Positions 40,966 to 49,490 of a DNA stretch of 64,000 nucleotides are shown here, piece after piece. The translations under genes were made by a program, and so were the position numbers. Below the pieces are notes generated by a model. That model was not told where the DNA came from, made no database searches, and worked only from the letters and a program-made list of their open reading frames with translations. Numbering within the stretch: position 1 is the first letter of the stretch; every line of letters starts with the position of its first letter. This stretch comes from Fodinibius roseus. Its GTDB lineage: Bacteria > Bacteroidota > Rhodothermia > Balneolales > Balneolaceae. The stretch is taken from NCBI RefSeq assembly GCF_900129315.1, contig NZ_FQUS01000011.1, positions 62,001 to 126,000 of the forward strand, read 5' to 3'.

Positions 40966-41856
40966 ATGTCACAACTATTTAAATTCGATACCGTCCGTTC
41001 TTACAACAATTTTAATAACCATGATACCTTACATCCCTTAGTCAGTGTGATTGATTTTTCCAAAGCGGAAATACGCACCGGCAAAAAAATGTATTTTGGA
41101 GTGTATTGTATTATCCTCAAGGATGTAGCGTGCGGAAATTTGAAGTACGGCCGTAACTATTACGATTATCAGGAAGGGACCCTGGTCTTTATTTCGCCCG
41201 GTCAGGTTATTGATGTCGAAGACAAAACAGAACCGTATCAACCCATGGGGCACGGACTGGTGTTTCACCCGGATTTGATACACGGCACGTCCATTGCAAA
41301 GATTCAGAGTGAGTATAATTTTTTCAGTTACAATACGAGTGAGGCCCTGCACCTGTCGGAGCATGAACAGCAGACGGTATTAGACTGCTTTTCAAAGATA
41401 GAATATGAGTTGCGGCAATCTATTGACAAGCACAGCAAAAAACTGATTGCTTCCAATATCGGGCTGTTTTTGAATTACTGCGAACGATTTTATGACCGCC
41501 AATTCATTACCAGAGAAAATGCCAATAAGGGGATTTTAGAAAAGTTTGAAGAACAGTTACACGACTATTTTCTATCAGAACAACCCCAAAATAATGGCTT
41601 GCCTTCTGTGGCCTATTTTGCCGAGCAGTGCCATTTGTCGGCCAACTATTTTGGTGATTTGATCAAAAAAGAAACCGGAAAAACGGCACAGGAACACATC
41701 CAGTTGAAAGTAATTGACCTTGCCAAGCAGCGTATTTATGATCCGGACAAGTCGATTAGCCAAATTGCCTATGAATTAGGGTTCAGCTATCCCCAGCATT
41801 TTAGCCGCATGTTCAAGGAGCATGTGGGTTCTTCTCCAAGTGAATATCGGCAGTAG
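40966..41856 (+). CDS. AraC family transcriptional regulator
   Basis: A 296-residue protein with an N-terminal cupin-like sensor half (about 1-180) and a C-terminal AraC/XylS double helix-turn-helix (about 200-296), with SVAYFAEQCHLSANYFGDLI and the second-helix signature ISQIAYELGFSYPQHFSRMFK. An upstream in-frame ATG (40879) would add a hydrophobic stretch that does not fit this family, so the internal ATG is chosen. It is divergent from the fourteen-gene cluster, and by analogy with YqhC/yqhD-dkgA it may activate the cluster in response to reactive aldehydes. Confidence 0.88.
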   Translation: MSQLFKFDTVRSYNNFNNHDTLHPLVSVIDFSKAEIRTGKKMYFGVYCIILKDVACGNLKYGRNYYDYQEGTLVFISPGQVIDVEDKTEPYQPMGHGLVFHPDLIHGTSIAKIQSEYNFFSYNTSEALHLSEHEQQTVLDCFSKIEYELRQSIDKHSKKLIASNIGLFLNYCERFYDRQFITRENANKGILEKFEEQLHDYFLSEQPQNNGLPSVAYFAEQCHLSANYFGDLIKKETGKTAQEHIQLKVIDLAKQRIYDPDKSISQIAYELGFSYPQHFSRMFKEHVGSSPSEYRQ

Positions 41857-42034
41857 AATGAGTAGGGACTGAAGATGTATTCAAAATAGAGTATACCGTA
41901 AATCGCTACGATTTCCGGGGATCTGAATCGGCGTTAGTGAGCTCTATTTGCCTATTTCGATACAATACCCTAATTCTGGTACAGCTATTAGATATTATAC
42001 CGGTTACAGAGGGGTACCCCCAATCCACTATCAG

Positions 42035-42493
42035 CTAATTTCGAAGCCGGTCATCAAACTGAAAGGGTCTCACTTCCCGGATATCAATGGTATCAAAATC
42101 CGGATGTCCGGGGTTGATGAGAATATTCCATTCAGAAGGGATAAGCACCGATGGCACCTTTAGGAGAAGACTGTCCTGGGATTGGATCCATTGGGTTCCC
42201 ATCTCGGCTAATTCATCCGACGCTGGATATGACCGCCAATGGTCGGGCAGCTGTTCGGGTCGAATGATCCGTGGCTTCCCGGGGTTGGGAATATGAATCG
42301 CTACCAACGCTAAATCATCGGGAGCAGAAGCCAACGAAATATGGGCTAAGACTTCCAGGGCGGCCAGGGACTCATGCTCAGAGGTGTACAGCATAGGCGT
42401 GCCAACGGCATTCCACCGGCCGCCATGCCTGCGGGCGCCTTCCCCGTTTAAATCACGACTATAGGATGATTTAGTAATGCGAAAGACCTCCAT
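42035..42493 (-). CDS. RES domain toxin
   Basis: A 152-residue RES-domain protein. The name-giving residues are R26 (GGRWN), E47 (ALEVLAH) and a late Ser (PSEWN), and Y36 in LYTSE. Known members degrade NAD+ or ADP-ribosylate targets and are the toxins of RES-Xre pairs. It overlaps the upstream antitoxin gene by 1 bp (TAATG), so they are co-translated. Substrate selectivity is not visible. Confidence 0.9.
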   Translation of the reverse strand: MEVFRITKSSYSRDLNGEGARRHGGRWNAVGTPMLYTSEHESLAALEVLAHISLASAPDDLALVAIHIPNPGKPRIIRPEQLPDHWRSYPASDELAEMGTQWIQSQDSLLLKVPSVLIPSEWNILINPGHPDFDTIDIREVRPFQFDDRLRN

Positions 42494-42915
42494 TAGGAAT
42501 AGACCCCGTGCTCCAGGCGGCCTAATTCTTTTATAATAAGCTGCATGCCGATCATCGTATCCATTAAACTCATGGGCGGTTGTTGGTCTAAGCTAAGCAG
42601 AGGTGTATTGAGCCAGGCGGCCAGCTTTTTTTTATCGCCAAGGACCTCATAGCCTCGCGACAATACTTTGGCTATTTGAATCAAATGTTCAGAAACATCC
42701 GGAGAAAACTTCTGGCTTGCATCATAGCGTTGGATGGTACGCTTTGATATCGGTAAAATGTGGCTCATTTGGGTGAGGGTCATGCCGCTGAACTCCAGCA
42801 AGCGGCCCAGCGTGCGTTTGGACACCCCGCTTCGGCTCAGAGCAATAAAATCCAGTTCATTATTGAGATTGGGGGCTTCTTCTTGAAACAAAGACTTCAG
42901 GGTATCGGTGTACAT
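42493..42915 (-). CDS. RES-Xre antitoxin (MbcA/ParS/Xre type)
   Basis: A 140-residue antitoxin. The N-terminal helix-turn-helix (about 35-95, ISKRTIQRYDAS) is followed by the DUF2384/MbcA-ParS-Xre C-terminal domain, with WLNTPLLSLDQQPPMSLMDT, the region that inhibits the RES active site. First gene of the pair and probably an autoregulator at the direct TGTCA repeat just upstream. Confidence 0.9.
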   Translation of the reverse strand: MYTDTLKSLFQEEAPNLNNELDFIALSRSGVSKRTLGRLLEFSGMTLTQMSHILPISKRTIQRYDASQKFSPDVSEHLIQIAKVLSRGYEVLGDKKKLAAWLNTPLLSLDQQPPMSLMDTMIGMQLIIKELGRLEHGVYS

Positions 42916-42931
42916 GGGAATCTCTATTATG

Positions 42932-42945
42932 TGTCATTTGTCATA
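42932..42945 (-). promoter_or_regulatory. candidate antitoxin operator (direct repeat)
   Basis: TGTCATT and TGTCATA (plus-strand notation) form a 7-bp-spaced direct repeat 17 bp upstream of the antitoxin ATG. Autoregulation is typical of these pairs. The rest of the 585-bp gap contains an HsdM remnant and AT-rich sequence. Confidence 0.3.
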
Positions 42946-43226
42946 TAAAATAACGACAAGGATCATCTATTGAAAGTGTTAATTGGCTTCTTTTTTACCG
43001 ATAACAGCCTGAAAACGTTTTGTCGCATAATTCAGTATTATCTAAAGTTGGGAAAATAGGGGTTGTTTTTCCAATTTAACTACTATTGGATATATACATA
43101 AAAATATGATGAATAATAGGGGGCTTTATTTAATTAGGTCCAATTCGGCGACCGGCGTTTCTGGGCTGTGGGCTGTGGGCCGGTTCCGAAGTTTTTCAGG
43201 TACCCGGAGTTACTAAATCGCCTTTT

Positions 43227-43475
43227 AAAGCGTGTAATCGGGGTTTTTGGGCCGCCCGGATATACCGGCGGGAGGACGGCCGTTGGCGAAAGTACACGTA
43301 TGAAGAGATTGTCAATCGGGATAAAACCAGCTTGTATATCACCTGTATTAAAGATGATAGCCTGACAGATTTAGAAAACTTGCCGGAGCCTGAGGTACTG
43401 GCTGGCGATGTTGTTGAGAACTTAGAGGCTGGTTTGGAGAGTTTCCGCCAGATTGTAGATGTATTGGACGAGTAA
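43227..43475 (+). pseudogene. C-terminal remnant of a type I restriction-modification methylase (HsdM-like)
   Basis: An open segment without a start, ending TAA, encodes FW..R, DGRWRKYTYEEIVNRDKTSL, IKDDSLTDLENLPEPEVLA and VVENLEAGLESFRQIV. This matches the C-terminal tail shared by one class of HsdM proteins (..LARDKTSLDI..LKDDSLxDLxNLPDPDVLA..IVENLEAALxxFR). The upstream part of the same frame does not continue the family cleanly. No hsdS or hsdR was seen. I take it as debris of a lost restriction system. Confidence 0.6.
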
Positions 43476-43493
43476 AAACTTTCTGCTTTTTAC
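43472..43493. terminator. AT-rich terminator-like hairpin
   Basis: GTAAAAA and TTTTTAC form a 7-bp stem with an 8-nt loop that includes the stop of the HsdM remnant and precedes the next minus-strand gene's stop. It may act in either direction. Weak. Confidence 0.3.
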
Positions 43494-43500
43494 GTTTCTC

Positions 43501-43761
43501 TCACCAAGGCAGCCTGCCTAATACTTGATCTGTAATATCTGCCGCCGTTTCGTGATCAACGCCTGCCTTGTCTGCCAATGTTTTTATATCCGGTTCTTCG
43601 CCGCTGTTGATGGCCTCCATCAGCAGCTTAAGATAGTGGTTGATAGTATCGAGCTGTTCGTCATCGCCACTGGCTCCCTCTGCGTCATCGGGATCGAACA
43701 ATGATTCAAAAGGATTGATAGTGATCTCCTGCTTCAGGATATCAGAGGCGGTATAAAGCAT
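43501..43761 (-). CDS. hypothetical small acidic protein
   Basis: An 86-residue acidic protein with no recognised family. The second half (TINHYLKLLMEAINSGEEPDIKTLADKAGVDHETAADITDQVLG) looks helical and resembles short helix-turn-helix-like bundles. It is 18 bp downstream of the PH-domain gene and probably co-transcribed with it. Function unknown. Confidence 0.6.
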   Translation of the reverse strand: MLYTASDILKQEITINPFESLFDPDDAEGASGDDEQLDTINHYLKLLMEAINSGEEPDIKTLADKAGVDHETAADITDQVLGRLPW

Positions 43762-43779
43762 TCCGGGTGATACCTAACC

Positions 43780-44307
43780 CTACTCAAAATGCCTGCGCTC
43801 TTTCTTATAATCCTCATCCGACATCAGTCCCTGCTGCCACAGGCCGGTCAGGTAGTCGATCTTGTCCATGCTCCCGGGATCATATTCGGGTTCGTGTCTT
43901 TCCCGATCTTCCCCGGTTTGCTTCTGCTTTCTTTGTGCGGCTATCGCTTTTTCCAGCATCCCTTTCAGGTGATAGGGGGTTTCCATGCCGAAAAGGGTCA
44001 TCGATGAGGCGGAGGTGTGCAGCTCCAGGTCCCCGACCCCCAGTTTCTCCTGCAGCCAGCTCTGCCGCACCTCTACCTGCTCGATGCTTACCAGGTCGAC
44101 ATTGCGCTGGTACTTAGCGTCGCGGGATGAGATCCGGGTATCGGTAACGCGGTAGGAGAGGCGCTGCTGGCGCTTGCGGACCCAGTACAGGCCCAGCAGT
44201 CCGATCCCGAACAGCGGAATCAACAGAATCGACAAGGCATAACCCGGCAGATGATTCTTCCAGCTGATGGTCAGTTCAATGCTTTTGGAGTCGGATTGAT
44301 TAGCCAT
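43780..44307 (-). CDS. PH-like (bPH_2) and SHOCT domain membrane protein
   Basis: A 175-residue protein with a membrane segment (about 23-45), a bacterial PH-like domain (about 50-120; YRVTDTRISSRDAKYQRNVDLVSIEQVEV) and a C-terminal SHOCT motif (about 147-175; MDKIDYLTGLWQQGLMSDEDYKKER). SHOCT domains assist oligomerisation or partner docking. The role is unknown. Likely an operon with the small downstream gene. Confidence 0.85.
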   Translation of the reverse strand: MANQSDSKSIELTISWKNHLPGYALSILLIPLFGIGLLGLYWVRKRQQRLSYRVTDTRISSRDAKYQRNVDLVSIEQVEVRQSWLQEKLGVGDLELHTSASSMTLFGMETPYHLKGMLEKAIAAQRKQKQTGEDRERHEPEYDPGSMDKIDYLTGLWQQGLMSDEDYKKERRHFE

Positions 44308-44456
44308 GGTTGAGATGGTTAATTTAGCATGAAGGTCTCATCCCGGACAGCCGGGACTGAAAACCTGCGTAAAATTTCGGCAACTTCTCCTGTAAAGTTA
44401 GGTAAAATTTGGGGAAGTTGAAGGGGATGGGACTAAGTTTTCCCAAATAGATTTCG

Positions 44457-44481
44457 TATATTTAGGCCCTTTGCGAAGGGC
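44457..44481 (+). promoter_or_regulatory. possible ccm operon promoter and leader hairpin
   Basis: TATATTTA (near TAnnTTTG) is followed by GCCCTT-TGCG-AAGGGC, a perfect 6-bp hairpin, about 30 bp before ccmC. The -33 element is not convincing. Related GTAAAATTT segments repeat at about 44371 and 44403 upstream. Confidence 0.3.
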
Positions 44482-44513
44482 ATGGCGTGAGCAGACTAAA
44501 TTTTTAGCAGTTG

Positions 44514-45182
44514 ATGAGATTAAAATCGTGGAAATATGTGACGGCGCTCTGGATGACGGGCGTTCTGATAGGTGGATTTTTGATCCCGATACCTGAGATT
44601 CCCATTTTACTGGAGTCTTCGCGCAACCTGTTTCTGCACGTGCCGATGTGGTTTACGATGGCAGTCTGTTTTGCAGCGGGATTTGTGTACAGTATCATGT
44701 ATTTGAATAATCCTGATCCGGCTATCGACCGGAAAGCGGAATCTTTTACCCAGATCGGACTGTTATTCGGTATATGCGGACTGATCACCGGCTCGCTCTG
44801 GGCACGCTTTACCTGGGGGTCCTGGTGGACCTTCGCCGAGCCGCGGATGAATCTCTCAGCGCTGGGGATGATGATTTATGTTGCTTATTTTGTGTTGCGG
44901 ACGGCTTTTGACAATCCGGAGAAGCGGGCGAAGATTGCCGCGGTCTTTAACGTCTTTGCCGCTACGACGATCCCGTTTTTGCTCTATATTATTCCGCGCC
45001 AGCTGCCCAGCCTGCACCCGGGGGCCGAGGGCAACCCGGCGTTCAGTGAGATAACGGCCCCGGAGCTGCGCTATATTTTTTACCCGGCCGTGGTGGGATT
45101 TATCGCCCTTGCCTTCTGGTTATATGATATACTGTACCGCTACAAGAAAGTGAAGCATCAAATCGAACAACAACAGCTATGA
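44514..45182 (+). CDS. ccmC: cytochrome c biogenesis protein CcmC
   Basis: A 222-residue membrane protein with six hydrophobic segments and the tryptophan-rich WGSWW motif (101-105) of heme-handling proteins; H42 and a late His in LPSLHPG are candidate heme ligands. CcmC loads heme onto CcmE. The ATG 3 bp inside the longer TTG frame is used. The stop overlaps the CcmD-like gene in ATGA. First gene of ccmC-D-E-F. Confidence 0.9.
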   Translation: MRLKSWKYVTALWMTGVLIGGFLIPIPEIPILLESSRNLFLHVPMWFTMAVCFAAGFVYSIMYLNNPDPAIDRKAESFTQIGLLFGICGLITGSLWARFTWGSWWTFAEPRMNLSALGMMIYVAYFVLRTAFDNPEKRAKIAAVFNVFAATTIPFLLYIIPRQLPSLHPGAEGNPAFSEITAPELRYIFYPAVVGFIALAFWLYDILYRYKKVKHQIEQQQL

Positions 45183-45457
45183 ATTTTTTTCTGGTCCAGG
45201 CACAAGAAGACAGCGTTGCGGCCGTTGATACATTGACAAAGTCATATGCTCCCGACTGGCAGGCAAGCGAAGGCTTTGAACAGGCGGGGCCGTTAATCCA
45301 GGCGGCGGCTTCGAACGATCTGATTTTTATAGTACTGGGCGTGAGTCTCATAATCTGGTTTGTCCTGCTCTTCTTTATTATCCGGGTGGACAAGAAAGTG
45401 GGACGGCTCGAGAATGAATTACAACAATCCAAAAAAACGGTTCAGCATGAAACCTAA
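45179..45457 (+). CDS. CcmD family protein
   Basis: A 92-residue protein with one membrane segment (about 49-68, LIFIVLGVSLIIWFVLLFFII) followed by a basic/coiled end. Position between ccmC and ccmE identifies it as CcmD-like, a small protein that helps release holo-CcmE from CcmC. It is longer than E. coli CcmD by an N-terminal periplasmic extension. The end overlaps ccmE by 11 bp. Confidence 0.75.
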   Translation: MNFFLVQAQEDSVAAVDTLTKSYAPDWQASEGFEQAGPLIQAAASNDLIFIVLGVSLIIWFVLLFFIIRVDKKVGRLENELQQSKKTVQHET

Positions 45458-45848
45458 ATTGATTATCGGCATCATTGCCATCGTCGGCTTCACCTCACTG
45501 CTGATGTATAATTTCGGCAACAGCATCAGCACCTATGTGAATTTTGAACAGGCTGCGGATATGAACAATGCCCACGTTGTAGGCAGCTGGGACGATTCCG
45601 AAGAGTATGGGTTTTCCATGGAATCGAAGCAGTTTGTCTTTCATATGAAGGATGAGGCCGGGAATGTACGGCGCGTGGTATACCCGCAGTCAAAGCCCAA
45701 TAATTTTGAGCAGGCCGACCGTCTTGTGGTGATCGGCAGCATGGAGGGGGACGTTTTCTATGCCGATGAAATGCTGATGAAATGTCCGTCAAAGTATAAT
45801 AATGCTGACGAAGCGCAGTTTGAAAAGGCAAATGCGGGTAACAGTTAG
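45447..45848 (+). CDS. ccmE: CcmE, cysteine-type heme chaperone
   Basis: A 133-residue protein with an N-terminal anchor (about 4-22) and an OB-fold domain. In E. coli CcmE heme is held covalently by His130 in an HxxxY motif; here the matching position reads C113-x3-Y117 (KCPSKYN). Such CxxxY-type CcmE proteins are known from archaea and some deltaproteobacteria, so this is a recognised variant, not a broken gene. An alternative upstream ATG (45414) would add 11 residues. Confidence 0.9.
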   Translation: MKPKLIIGIIAIVGFTSLLMYNFGNSISTYVNFEQAADMNNAHVVGSWDDSEEYGFSMESKQFVFHMKDEAGNVRRVVYPQSKPNNFEQADRLVVIGSMEGDVFYADEMLMKCPSKYNNADEAQFEKANAGNS

Positions 45849-45860
45849 TTTTAGTGGTTT

Positions 45861-48356
45861 ATGATTAAATTTTTCGGTGAACTCTTTGTCAACGCCGCCT
45901 TTCTGTTTGCGATTCTGGCTGCCATCGGGTACTTCCTGTATGCCCGCAGCGAAGAGGATCGCTATTTTAAGATATCGAACTGGCTGTTTGGCCTGCAGGG
46001 GATCTTCCTGCTGGCCGCGTCGGGACTCCTGGTCTACATTATCCTGACACACCAGTTCAATTTTTATTATGTCTATAATTATACCAGCAGCGACCTGCAG
46101 CTGAAGTACCTTATTTCGGCCTTCTGGGGGGGACAGGAGGGAAGCTTTATGCTCTGGGTGCTGTTTTCGATTCTTATTGGCTTGGGGCTTATGAAGTGGA
46201 CGCGCGAAGCCTATCGCGGCCCGGTGCTCTTTTTCCTGACGCTCACGCATATTTTTATACTTTCCATGGTCTCGGGGATCCCGTTGGGGGATGCCACGCT
46301 GGGGGCCTCTCCCTTCCGGACGCTGGCGGAAGCAATGCCCAATGCCCCGTTCCTGCAGTCCAACCCGGATTTTGTGCCCCAGGATGGAAAAGGGCTGAAC
46401 GACCTGCTGAAAAGTCCCTGGATGATGATCCACCCGCCCATCCTGTTCCTGGGATTCTCCATGATGGCCGTACCCTACTGTTTTGCCATGGCCGCCCTGT
46501 GGAAACGCAAGTACAATGAGTGGGTGGGGCCCGCCTTGCCGTGGACGCTGGGTGCGAATGTGGCGCTGTTGACGGCTATATTTCTGGGCGGCTACTGGGC
46601 GTATGTTACGCTTTCCTTCGGCGGCTACTGGGCATGGGATCCGGTGGAAAATGCCTCCTTTGTGCCCTGGCTGCTGGGTACGGCCGGCATCCACACGATG
46701 ATCATACAGCGGAAGAGTTCCACCTCGCAGAAAGCGTCGATTATCTTTGCCATCCTGGCGTATGTGGCGATCGTCTACGAGACCTTTCTGACCCGCTCGG
46801 GCATCTTGTCGGATGCCTCCGTGCACAGCTTTGTCGATCTGGGATTATACAACCAGCTCGTGATCTTTATGCTGGCTGTCACGGGTATCGGACTGGGACT
46901 CTTTTTCTACCGGTACAAGGAACTGCCCAGGCAGAACAAAGAGTCGAAGCTGTTGAGCAGGGAATTCATGACCTTTGCCGGCGCGATGATGCTTTTTCTG
47001 ATTGGCCTGGTTATTATCCTGGGGACCAGCTCCCCCATTATCGGGCGACTTTTTGTGGAAAATCCCACCCCGCCGGAGGTAAGCTTCTATAACGACTGGA
47101 CGATGCCGATGGCGATGATGACTGCTATCCTGACGGTCTTCGGGCAGTATCTTTTCTGGAAACGGCAGGATGCTGAATCACTGGCCCGGGACCTGACCCT
47201 GCCGGTAGCGCTGACCTGCGTGGTCACCCTTGCGTCCATCATTATCGGGGAGGTACGGAATATCTATTACATGGTATACCTGCTGACGGCCTGGTTTGCC
47301 CTGATCGGCAACGCCATCATCATGATCCGGCTCATCGGGAAAAACCCTATGCTGATTGGCGGCGCGCTTTCGCATGTCGGTTTTGGAGTGCTGCTGCTGG
47401 GGATTCTGGCTTCCTCCGCCTATAACAATCACTTGCTGGATCCGGCGACCCGGCAGTACAATGCAGCGATCAAAAGCGGGAATGTCACTGATGAACAGGG
47501 GTTCAGGAAGACGCAAACCGTTGACTTTCTGGAGCTTAAGCTAAACGAGCCCAAGGTGGTCAATGATAAATACCGCGTAACCTATGAGGGATATACGCTC
47601 AAAGATCAGGCGCGTCCCGGCCAGCAGGAATACCGCATTAAGTTTGAGCCGGCAGACGGGGAGGGCAGGCAGTTTACGCTCAACCCGCAGGTGTACCCGA
47701 TGCTGGCCTCCTCGTCGGCCCAGAACATCGAGTGGTCGGTGGATCCCGACGTGCGTACGGGCCTGCTGAGTGATATTTATCTTTACGTTTCGGGCAGTTC
47801 GTACGTGCAGCAAAAGAATGAGGAAGCCGAGGAGCGGGCCCGACAGAGACGGCAGGTGGAGCCTGCTGCCGCAAGCCTGCAGGATAGTGCCAAAACCCAT
47901 AAAATTGAAATCGCCCGGGGCGAAACGGCGTCCGTGGGGCCTTTTGATTTCACGCTGAAGGAATACAGCCAGGAAACCGATGAATCGCTTCAGGACAGCA
48001 CGGTTATTGCCGTCCGGGCCAATATCGAGGTTACACAGCGCGGAAGCGACAGCTCTGCCTCTGTTTATCCGCTGTTTTCTATCTACCAGAAAGATGGCAA
48101 GAACTGGTCTTATGCCCCACCCACGGGCATCCCGGGTCACAGCGGTACGGTGCAATTCAGCAGCGTGGACCCGTCAACCGGGAAGGTGGAGCTGACAATC
48201 CGGGGAGTCGATAAGGAGGTACAGGAGCAGTGGGTCCTGCTGGTGGCCGAAGAGAAACCGTTTATTTCGATCGTTTGGCTGGGGACGTTCCTGCTGATGG
48301 GCGGCTTTAGCATTTCCATTTTCCGGCACTGGGGAAGGGAGCGAAAAAAAGGGTAG
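45861..48356 (+). CDS. ccmF: CcmF, heme lyase core of cytochrome c maturation
   Basis: An 831-residue membrane protein. The tryptophan-rich heme-handling motif GGYWAWDPVENASFVPW (about 254-270) and an upstream WGGQEGS (89-95) are present, with the conserved His pairs in the periplasmic loops. The C-terminal 300 residues form a periplasmic domain with a low-complexity stretch around 680-700. Works with CcmH/I to attach heme to apocytochrome; no ccmG/H is in the window after it. Confidence 0.95.
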   Translation: MIKFFGELFVNAAFLFAILAAIGYFLYARSEEDRYFKISNWLFGLQGIFLLAASGLLVYIILTHQFNFYYVYNYTSSDLQLKYLISAFWGGQEGSFMLWVLFSILIGLGLMKWTREAYRGPVLFFLTLTHIFILSMVSGIPLGDATLGASPFRTLAEAMPNAPFLQSNPDFVPQDGKGLNDLLKSPWMMIHPPILFLGFSMMAVPYCFAMAALWKRKYNEWVGPALPWTLGANVALLTAIFLGGYWAYVTLSFGGYWAWDPVENASFVPWLLGTAGIHTMIIQRKSSTSQKASIIFAILAYVAIVYETFLTRSGILSDASVHSFVDLGLYNQLVIFMLAVTGIGLGLFFYRYKELPRQNKESKLLSREFMTFAGAMMLFLIGLVIILGTSSPIIGRLFVENPTPPEVSFYNDWTMPMAMMTAILTVFGQYLFWKRQDAESLARDLTLPVALTCVVTLASIIIGEVRNIYYMVYLLTAWFALIGNAIIMIRLIGKNPMLIGGALSHVGFGVLLLGILASSAYNNHLLDPATRQYNAAIKSGNVTDEQGFRKTQTVDFLELKLNEPKVVNDKYRVTYEGYTLKDQARPGQQEYRIKFEPADGEGRQFTLNPQVYPMLASSSAQNIEWSVDPDVRTGLLSDIYLYVSGSSYVQQKNEEAEERARQRRQVEPAAASLQDSAKTHKIEIARGETASVGPFDFTLKEYSQETDESLQDSTVIAVRANIEVTQRGSDSSASVYPLFSIYQKDGKNWSYAPPTGIPGHSGTVQFSSVDPSTGKVELTIRGVDKEVQEQWVLLVAEEKPFISIVWLGTFLLMGGFSISIFRHWGRERKKG

Positions 48357-48519
48357 CCGGTATTACCTCACGAATAATTATTGAATAAGTTATACTCCTT
48401 TTAGGAGACAGCAAGTTGCATCAATATTTCCGCCGTCATTTTACCTTCGCCTTGCCGACGAAAAAAATCCTGGCGTGAGAAATGCGGGTTGGGAGATATT
48501 ATAATTTAATCCTCCGGCT

Positions 48520-49251
48520 ATGCCGCGCTACAAGCTCTTAATAGAATATGCAGGCACGTCCTACAGCGGCTGGCAGAAACAGCCGAATGCCGTGACGGTG
48601 GAAGAGAAAATTGAAGCGGCGCTCAGACGGGTACTCGGTGAGCCGGTGGACGTGATCGGACAGGGACGCACAGACAGCGGAGTTCATGCAGAGGGACAAA
48701 CGGCTCATTTTGATTTTCCCGGAGAGCTCAAAGCTCACCGGCTTCTGTATGCGATGCTGGGGCTGCTGCCCGATGATATTGCCGTTTGGGACATGCAGGC
48801 GACCACTCCCGGTTTCCACGCCCGCTTTGATGCCTCGTTCCGCCAGTACCGGTACCAGATTGCCCGCCGTCCCCGCCCGCTTGTGAGAGACACTTCCATT
48901 TTGGTACTGCAGGAGCTCGACAGGGAAGCAATGAACTATTGTGCTGAAGTTGTGCGGGGCACCCATAATTTTGACAGCTTCACGAAGCCGGACAACCAGA
49001 ATCCGAGTTCCGAATGCAGGGTAAGCCGGTCTGAATTCCTTGAGGAAGGGGAGTTGCTGATCTATCGCATCCGGGCCAACCGGTTTGTCCGCCACCTGGT
49101 GAGGCGCCTGGTGGGTACGATGATCGAGGTCGGCAAAGGGAAGCGCACCGCCGCAGCGTTTGAGGATATGCTTCGCCGCCCCTCCAAGGCCAAAAATGGG
49201 CATGGTGCTCCGGCGAAGGGACTGATTTTGGAAGAAGTGGGATATGAATAA
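48520..49251 (+). CDS. truA: tRNA pseudouridine(38-40) synthase
   Basis: A 243-residue TruA. Catalytic D52 sits in GRTDSGVHAEGQTAHF, and RANRFVRHLVRRLVGTMIEVG is the C-terminal signature. It converts U38-40 of many tRNAs to pseudouridine. Monocistronic, between the ccm operon (163-bp gap) and the glycoside hydrolase gene (239-bp gap, nothing seen). Confidence 0.96.
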   Translation: MPRYKLLIEYAGTSYSGWQKQPNAVTVEEKIEAALRRVLGEPVDVIGQGRTDSGVHAEGQTAHFDFPGELKAHRLLYAMLGLLPDDIAVWDMQATTPGFHARFDASFRQYRYQIARRPRPLVRDTSILVLQELDREAMNYCAEVVRGTHNFDSFTKPDNQNPSSECRVSRSEFLEEGELLIYRIRANRFVRHLVRRLVGTMIEVGKGKRTAAAFEDMLRRPSKAKNGHGAPAKGLILEEVGYE

Positions 49252-49490
49252 CTAAGATACTGGTCCATTTTTTTAATCAGGAAAAAATATTGGTCTTATG
49301 ACATAGCGTTTAAGGTCAAATACAGCGGTTAAAAGGCATTTTGGGATAGCCTATCGTATTAAATACCTGATTTTTTGTATTCTGAAAATTTGAAGGTTCC
49401 TGTCGGTGCTGCAATGTTGAAGATGAATTAAAACTATCACCCAACAGAAAAAAATGTATAACCAAAAAATCACCCGAAAGCACTGAAAAA

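Noticed and set aside
45789-46826. 345-codon minus-strand frame opposite ccmF
   Set aside because: Shadow of the membrane protein gene, Gln/Arg/His-rich and without family features.
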